A stretch of DNA of 64,000 nucleotides from Whitmania pigra (lineage: Eukaryota > Annelida > Clitellata > Hirudinida > Haemopidae), in the NCBI GenBank assembly GCA_021613335.1, contig JAJTWR010000269.1, positions 1,493,501 to 1,557,500 of the forward strand. The letters are read 5' to 3'. The notes under the pieces are model-generated. The model did no database searches, was not told the origin of the DNA, and saw nothing but the letters and a program-made list of their open reading frames with translations. Positions 59,101 through 64,000 of this stretch are shown piece after piece. The position numbers and the translations under genes were made by a program. The stretch's first letter is position 1. Every line of letters starts with the position of its first letter.

Positions 59101-62100
59101 TCGTCTCTTAGTTCATCTTGGGACAAAACTGTTGGCCATGTTTTATGGTCATAATTATTATTATCATCACCATTATTGTTATTATTATTATTGTCATCAT
59201 CATCATTTTATTTTCTACTGCCATTGTCCTGATTTATATCTTCCATCTGTGGTGGAAATGTTGGTGCTTGGGACAGTGTTTGCTAAGGTGTTGGTGATGA
59301 TGACAATGTCTTGAGGAATAGTGTCCAAAATCAGCTCCTTCAGATATTCTGAAGTACTTCTCAAAGCCGTGAACTCACGCACGATCACAAATTGCCGAGC
59401 AACTTGAAAAGAGATTCGTCGATAAATCGCATCACCTCGATGTTGAGGATGACGGTGATGATTGTGTGTGGTCGCGGCCACAATCAGACAGGGAAATCTC
59501 ATCCTATCAAAGGACTTGGTGCTTTTTCTCCAAATGGTTTCAGAGTCCATGCAAACTTTTTGAAATGTGACTGTTTTAATTAACTGTTTTGTTTTGAAAG
59601 TTATTTGAATTCAATCAATCACTCACTCAATCATGGACACATGGTTTGTAATTGAAAATTGAAACTCTAAACGTCGATCAAATCAGACCAGACCCATACC
59701 GACCTTTTGAACTTTGACCTTCGGGGGGTCGGCTGCAGCCACCCTGAAAACTATTGGTTTTTGTTAACTTGTTATATCTAGATTGGAATTTTGATTCCTA
59801 GTTTCCTTTGAAGCACGTAGGATTTGAACGCTAAACACCTTTAATTAGGAGCATCGAGTCAGGCTGCACGTTTGCTTCCAATTAGAGCTAAGCAAGGAAT
59901 GGGGCTCGCAAGGTGCCTCCGATGCTATGCATATGGTGCCTTATAAATTAATTATTTTTTATTAGTATTATTATTGGTGCCTTATAAATTAATTATTTTT
60001 TATTAGTATTATTATTATTATTATTGTTGTTGTTGTTAAACAGGTTTTTTTTTGTGCGGTGTAGTGTATTTTCAATTGGTATTGATTGCAAGCACAGCTT
60101 TGATTGGGGGATAGTAGTTATTGCTTAGAATTATTCCTTTTGAACAGTCACTCATATTCAAATGATTAATGACCTTTTTATTGCAATTAATGAATGCCAT
60201 TAAATTGAATAATTAACTACCTTTTAATGCAATTAATGAACGTCCAATCACGTTCCTCGCAACCTCCACCTGGCGTTCCGTGCGGGTGAGTCCGTGTCGC
60301 GAAGGAGAGGATTTGTTGGCGCTCGTGATAGGCTGTCCGATTCATATCTTTCGTTCGTTAATATTCGCAGCAGCAGAGATAAGCAACAGGGAGCCGGAGG
60401 ACTGAAGGACGAAGATGCACGGAGGAAGATTTCAACCGATCGTGAGTTGCTCTTGTTGCGCGGAGTGTTTTATTTTGTTTGTTATTGTAATTTGTTTTCG
60501 TGTCTTACGGCGCTTAATGAATAAACGTATTATTATTATAATTATTATTATTATTATTATTATACTTTCCAATTGTACTGAGTGTCGTAATGTTGTTGAG
60601 AATGATTGTGATTGTTGTTGAGGGTTTAGAAGGCCGTGTTTTTATGGTTTTCTGTTTTTGTCCATTTCAGCACACAGAGACAGGTCAGAAAAGGGAAGAG
60701 GCGATGGGTTCTTATTTAAATGCACTTTTAATCCTTTTATTTTTAATAGCTTTTAGTTGTTAAACTTATTATATTAATATGTTAACTGTAATATTAATTG
60801 TCGTAATTACCCTTTTCTAAAGATCATGTTTAGCTGACTGCCTGACTTTAAATACTGATGTGTGTTTGAATGTACTTAATTTGTTCGACTCAGAATTCCT
60901 GTGAGGTATGGAGTACGAAGGGAGACGCTGCTCAATGGGGTATTTGAACTTTTTGATGATGATGATGATGATGATGTGTGGCAATGATGATGATGATAAT
61001 AATAATGATAAATGCTTTGACTTGTTAGCTTGCTAGTGTTACTGATACAAAACGGTCATTAATATTTTTAATAACGAATACAAACATTCTGCTGTACTTT
61101 CCATTTCTCATTGTGAATCGTTCATCCGAGACATCATATATCATTACATTCATAATATCATTACATTCATAATATCATTACAGTCATATATCATTACATT
61201 TAAACATCATTACATTCATAATATCATTACATTCATATATCATTACATTTAAACATCATTGCATTCATAATATCATTACATTTAAACACCATTAACATGT
61301 AAAAACATTATGCAATGTTTAGGGGCATTCGTTGAAATCAAGCATTCAACGTCATCATTAGTTATTAGTTTTTTAACGGGGTCAGTTCAAAAGAAATCGT
61401 TAAATTAAATGTGTTTTTCCAGTCTTACAGCGACTACGTGAGGGAGTTTACCAGGGTTCTGCCATCAGTTCCTCCTGCCATCACCACCTCGGAGTTTTCT
61501 AGGGTATGTTAATGAACTCCTAATTTATTCATGTGATATACGTATATTAATAATAATCTGTGCTGGATATTACATTATGAATATTAATAACAATCACAGA
61601 CAAATCTCTACAGAGTTTTGTGTTATATTACCATATGTTAATAAATATTAATAATAACCATAAGTAAATTTCAGTAGAGTGTTGTACCTTAGTGTTATGA
61701 TAAATGTTGATGTTCAGTTGTTCAACTGTGTTGAATTTCCTCTTGGACTTAACAAACCCATCACACAACATTTTTTTCTTTTCAGACCATGCCCCCAGCA
61801 GCATCAGCTTATGGCTACGTGGCTCCTCCCTACATCTACGACCCGCACCTTTCGTACCCTCCCCCATTCATTAATTATTCAACACCTTACTCTGTCAGGC
61901 CAGAGACCCACAGCGTGGTTCGTTGATTTGCCGATCGGTCGTGCTGCATATTTTATTTTTCTGAAATTATGATTGCTACTATTGTTACTATATATTATAT
62001 TACCACATTGAGGCTTGCATGTAATTTTAGTATGAATTTTGAAATTTAAGTATTAATCAGTATTCTAGCCTTGTGGCCGTCCGATCGATGCGCATTGAAT

Positions 62101-62236
62101 TCATTCTTTTAAAATCGGTTCGTACTTTTCCTCGCAGTACGGCATACCAGGTTATTCTACGGCAATGTCGGGGAGTTACAACGAAGGGAAGTACAGGGAT
62201 GGTGATTACAGGCATTCAAGACACACCAACAGATGA
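53189..62236 (+). CDS. YTHDC1: YTH domain nuclear m6A reader (563 aa, 17 coding exons)
   Basis: Exons: 53189-53210, 53751-53825, 54362-54517, 54666-54863, 55025-55126, 55414-55455, 55864-56012, 56103-56157, 57861-57978, 58362-58446, 58844-59067, 60371-60441, 60671-60707, 60894-60939, 61423-61503, 61786-61917, 62138-62236. They sum to 1,692 nt in frame. The N-terminal half is acidic and Ser-rich. The YTH domain spans about residues 203-360: [18 protein letters not shown] (Trp about 233), [22 protein letters not shown] (Trp about 284) and [19 protein letters not shown]. The two Trp match aromatic-cage positions of the m6A pocket. After it, the YTHDC1-specific block [19 protein letters not shown] is split by the exon 14/15 junction. 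A Pro/Tyr-rich and Arg/Tyr-rich C terminus follows. The family binds m6A in nuclear RNA and affects splicing and export. Exons 12-13 and the donor of exon 11 are set by phase only. Confidence 0.93.
56224..57808 (-). mobile_element. Tc1/mariner-type DNA transposon, non-autonomous by decay (1,585 bp)
   Basis: Terminal inverted repeats of 32 bp (56224-56255 and 57777-57808) match at 29 positions and begin CAGT. They are flanked by the TA target duplication (56222-56223 and 57809-57810). The element holds a broken transposase on the minus strand and sits in intron 8 of YTHDC1, antisense to the gene. The ends look complete, so it may still be mobilisable in trans, but its own transposase is dead. 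Confidence 0.95.
56490..57472 (-). pseudogene. Tc1-like DD34E transposase pseudogene
   Basis: From the ATG at 57472 ([18 protein letters not shown]) the paired helix-turn-helix start is open until an in-frame TGA at 57353-57355. A frameshift follows near 57260. The catalytic region shows [13 protein letters not shown] (first Asp) and [13 protein letters not shown]. After another frameshift near 56800 comes [12 protein letters not shown] (second Asp). The third catalytic residue, Glu of the NPIENVWG motif 34 residues later, is replaced by TAA (56671-56673). The C terminus is also shifted. The spacing fits the Tc1 DD34E class. The longest intact piece is 56748-57188. Confidence 0.93.
59934..60015. 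repeat. 41-bp direct duplication in YTHDC1 intron 11
   Basis: Two adjacent 41-bp units (59934-59974 and 59975-60015) begin TGGTGCCTTATAAATTAA. A TTA/TTG run follows. Confidence 0.9.
61134..61296. repeat. Short-unit satellite (ATCATTACATTCATAAT) in YTHDC1 intron 14
   Basis: Units of about 16-19 bp (ATATCATTACATTCATA and ATCATTACATTTAAAC) alternate about nine times, forming a longer unit of about 53 bp (three short units). Differences are mostly A/T swaps and a few G. A GATGAT run lies at 60955-60975 in the same intron. Confidence 0.88.
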
Positions 62237-64000
62237 TTATGAGGATGGCGATGATGTTGACTATGTAAATTCAAGATGACACTTAATATAAAATTCACGA
62301 ATATCTTTCATTCTGTTACGAAAGCTAATGTCTGCAATGTGACCATCGAGACTGGACGTCATGTAAAAGTTATTTGAATGGCTTTTATTTGATCTTATTT
62401 TTTATTTCAACTTACAACTTTTACGGATGTGTCCGTTTCGTTTACGTCTCCAGTTTGATCGGATTCTGTGCTTGTTTTCGTTACTTGTGCCAGGGATGGT
62501 GACGATGGATATTATTTCATTGCAAGGCTGTAATTTGGCCTTTTCAATGTTGTCAGGGAGATTTACCTGCGGTTTTCATTTGAAGGTACCATTGGGTCGT
62601 GAACGTAATTTCTTGTTCTCAGAGGAGATGACGATGTCGATAAATTTGTTTGAAATTAAGTTTATGTTTGACTGACGAGTAGAGGAACATGTAACTGGTT
62701 AAGTGGAAAGTTCAGACATTTGTGTTGCTGGTATGAGGTGTGAGCGTCGAATTTGAATATCACCGGTTAAGGAAGCCCTGCTCAAAGAATTATAAAAAAA
62801 AAATGTTACTAATTATTTTCGTTGAGTAACATCTTAAAGATTATTGATAACAGCTGCGAATGCTTTTATATACAAAAACTGCTCCCATAACTGAATAGCC
62901 CTAAAAGTTCTATTAAATACGTTTTGTCTATCTGGTCGTCCATCAACAATGTCACTATTTTCTCTAAACTAATTATTAAGTAATGGCCCAAATGCACCTC
63001 GAATGAAATATAGCATCAAATGTAACATTAGTGTTATCAAGCAAGCTTCTCATATGTCTGTTTTAAATAATTATAATATAATTATATTGGAATATTAATT
63101 TATAATGATATTAAATATTAGTGACAATAATAATTATTAATATTAAAAACTTTGATTGATTTAACATACTACGGTGCGTTGCATAAACGTGGCCCAGGTT
63201 TATGAATCACACAATTTGCGCTATTGTCTAATAAAATACTGTTGATTTTTAACCCAAACATCCTTTACATCATTCACAAAGTTGTATTTAATTAATAAAA
63301 ATGTAAAATTTAGCAGTAAAATATGTATGAGAAGATGTTGGGGTAAACACTTTATTGAGACCATTAATTGTAGTTTTAAAATTATTATCAGAAGTAAACA
63401 AAATAATGAAATATGCAATTCAATTCAGGTAATCTTGCAGCTGTTTTCGCCAAAGGCTGACGAGAGAGCTTTTGCATTTATATTCCGTCACAGAGAATAA
63501 TTCTCTGTATCCCGTTTAATGTGACTGATCCGTTTTCTGCCTTGCTTAAAAAATATGAGGGCATTTAACATTTATCATTTAACAGGTATTAATTAGCAAC
63601 TGTCCAAATATGTGAAGTATTACTAATTAATGACAATAGCGACTGTTTTTACAAACACAAGCTGTTCCCACAATTGAATCTCCCTTAACGTTTTATTAAC
63701 TTCCTAAACATTTCCCGTAACCAATCAAACACCGTTAGTATCATTATTAAACTATCAAGTGTTGTTGTTGTTTTTGGTTTGTTTGACCGTAGGCGCTTCT
63801 GATGCAACAGTTCTCGGGGTTTTTCGTGGGTTTTAATGTTAAAATCATGCTCATCCAGAGACAAGCCTTTGCATGGGTTATTACGTAGAAGTTTAGCCAA
63901 ACTAAAAGCAAAAATCTGTTATTCTTAATCGATGTTATTGTTAACTAATTTTTTATTTGCCAGGATTCATGCTTAGACTTTAACTTGAGCATAATTTTAG
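62237..64000. other. 3' flank of YTHDC1; no further gene seen
   Basis: AT-rich sequence after the YTHDC1 stop. Candidate poly(A) hexamers are present (ATTAAA near 62910, AATAAA near 63229), and none is decisive. A minus-strand open frame at 63685-63900 has no recognisable domain. Parts of 62850-62960 and 63620-63730 look distantly alike (TGCTCCCATAACTGAAT against TGTTCCCACAATTGAAT), perhaps an old dispersed repeat. Confidence 0.5.

Noticed and set aside
60239..60290. An extra YTHDC1 exon ending GTGCGG|GTGAGT
   Set aside because: It has a good donor, but no AG acceptor lies within reach upstream, and exons 11 and 12 join in frame without it.
63685..63900. Minus-strand 71-residue open frame as a gene
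   Set aside because: It has no recognisable domain, no adjoining exon evidence, and lies in AT-rich sequence at the window edge.

Overview
The window is a stretch of an AT-rich invertebrate animal genome. It has multi-exon genes with GT-AG introns, very many microsatellites (TTA/AAT, ATC, TCCA), tRNA-derived SINE copies, a LINE fragment and a dead Tc1-family transposon. The repeat style and the gene set would suit a lophotrochozoan such as an annelid or mollusc. That placement is an inference, not something the sequence proves.

Layout. 1-14.3 kb is a repeat-rich desert. It holds large simple-repeat arrays (TCCA, ATTAT, and about 470 bp of TTA followed by about 325 bp of AAT), SINE copies, a 3' LINE fragment near 13 kb, and two doubtful sets of short splice-flanked candidate exons (7.8-8.8 and 12.0-12.7 kb). 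14.3-28.0 kb (minus strand) holds one gene of 22 coding exons that join in frame to about 2,294 residues, nearly all coiled coil. 28.0-32.5 kb has no gene I can support. 32.5-40.8 kb (minus strand) holds two tandem paralogous genes with the same exon number and intron phases. Each encodes a signal peptide, an Ig-like domain, a cysteine-bearing middle region, a GCC2/GCC3-like cysteine module and a C-terminal membrane anchor. They look most like the zona-pellucida-binding protein (ZPBP/Sp38) family.

The right third is compact and housekeeping in character. 41.3-50.8 kb (+) is the complete AMP-activated kinase alpha subunit (16 coding exons, 535 aa). 51.9-52.8 kb (-) is HYPK (3 exons, 114 aa). 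53.2-62.2 kb (+) is the nuclear m6A reader YTHDC1 (17 coding exons, 563 aa), with a 1,585-bp Tc1-like element in intron 8. 62.2-64 kb shows no gene.

Gene relations. The upstream Ig/ZPBP-like paralog and AMPK alpha are head to head across about 0.4 kb, as are HYPK and YTHDC1, so both gaps are candidate bidirectional promoters. AMPK alpha and HYPK are tail to tail. Nothing points to one shared pathway. Exon boundaries were placed by eye from GT/AG sites, reading frame and phase agreement. For AMPK alpha, HYPK and YTHDC1 the joins agree with family sequence I know. For the coiled-coil gene and the ZPBP-like pair the phases close, but transcript data would be needed to confirm them.
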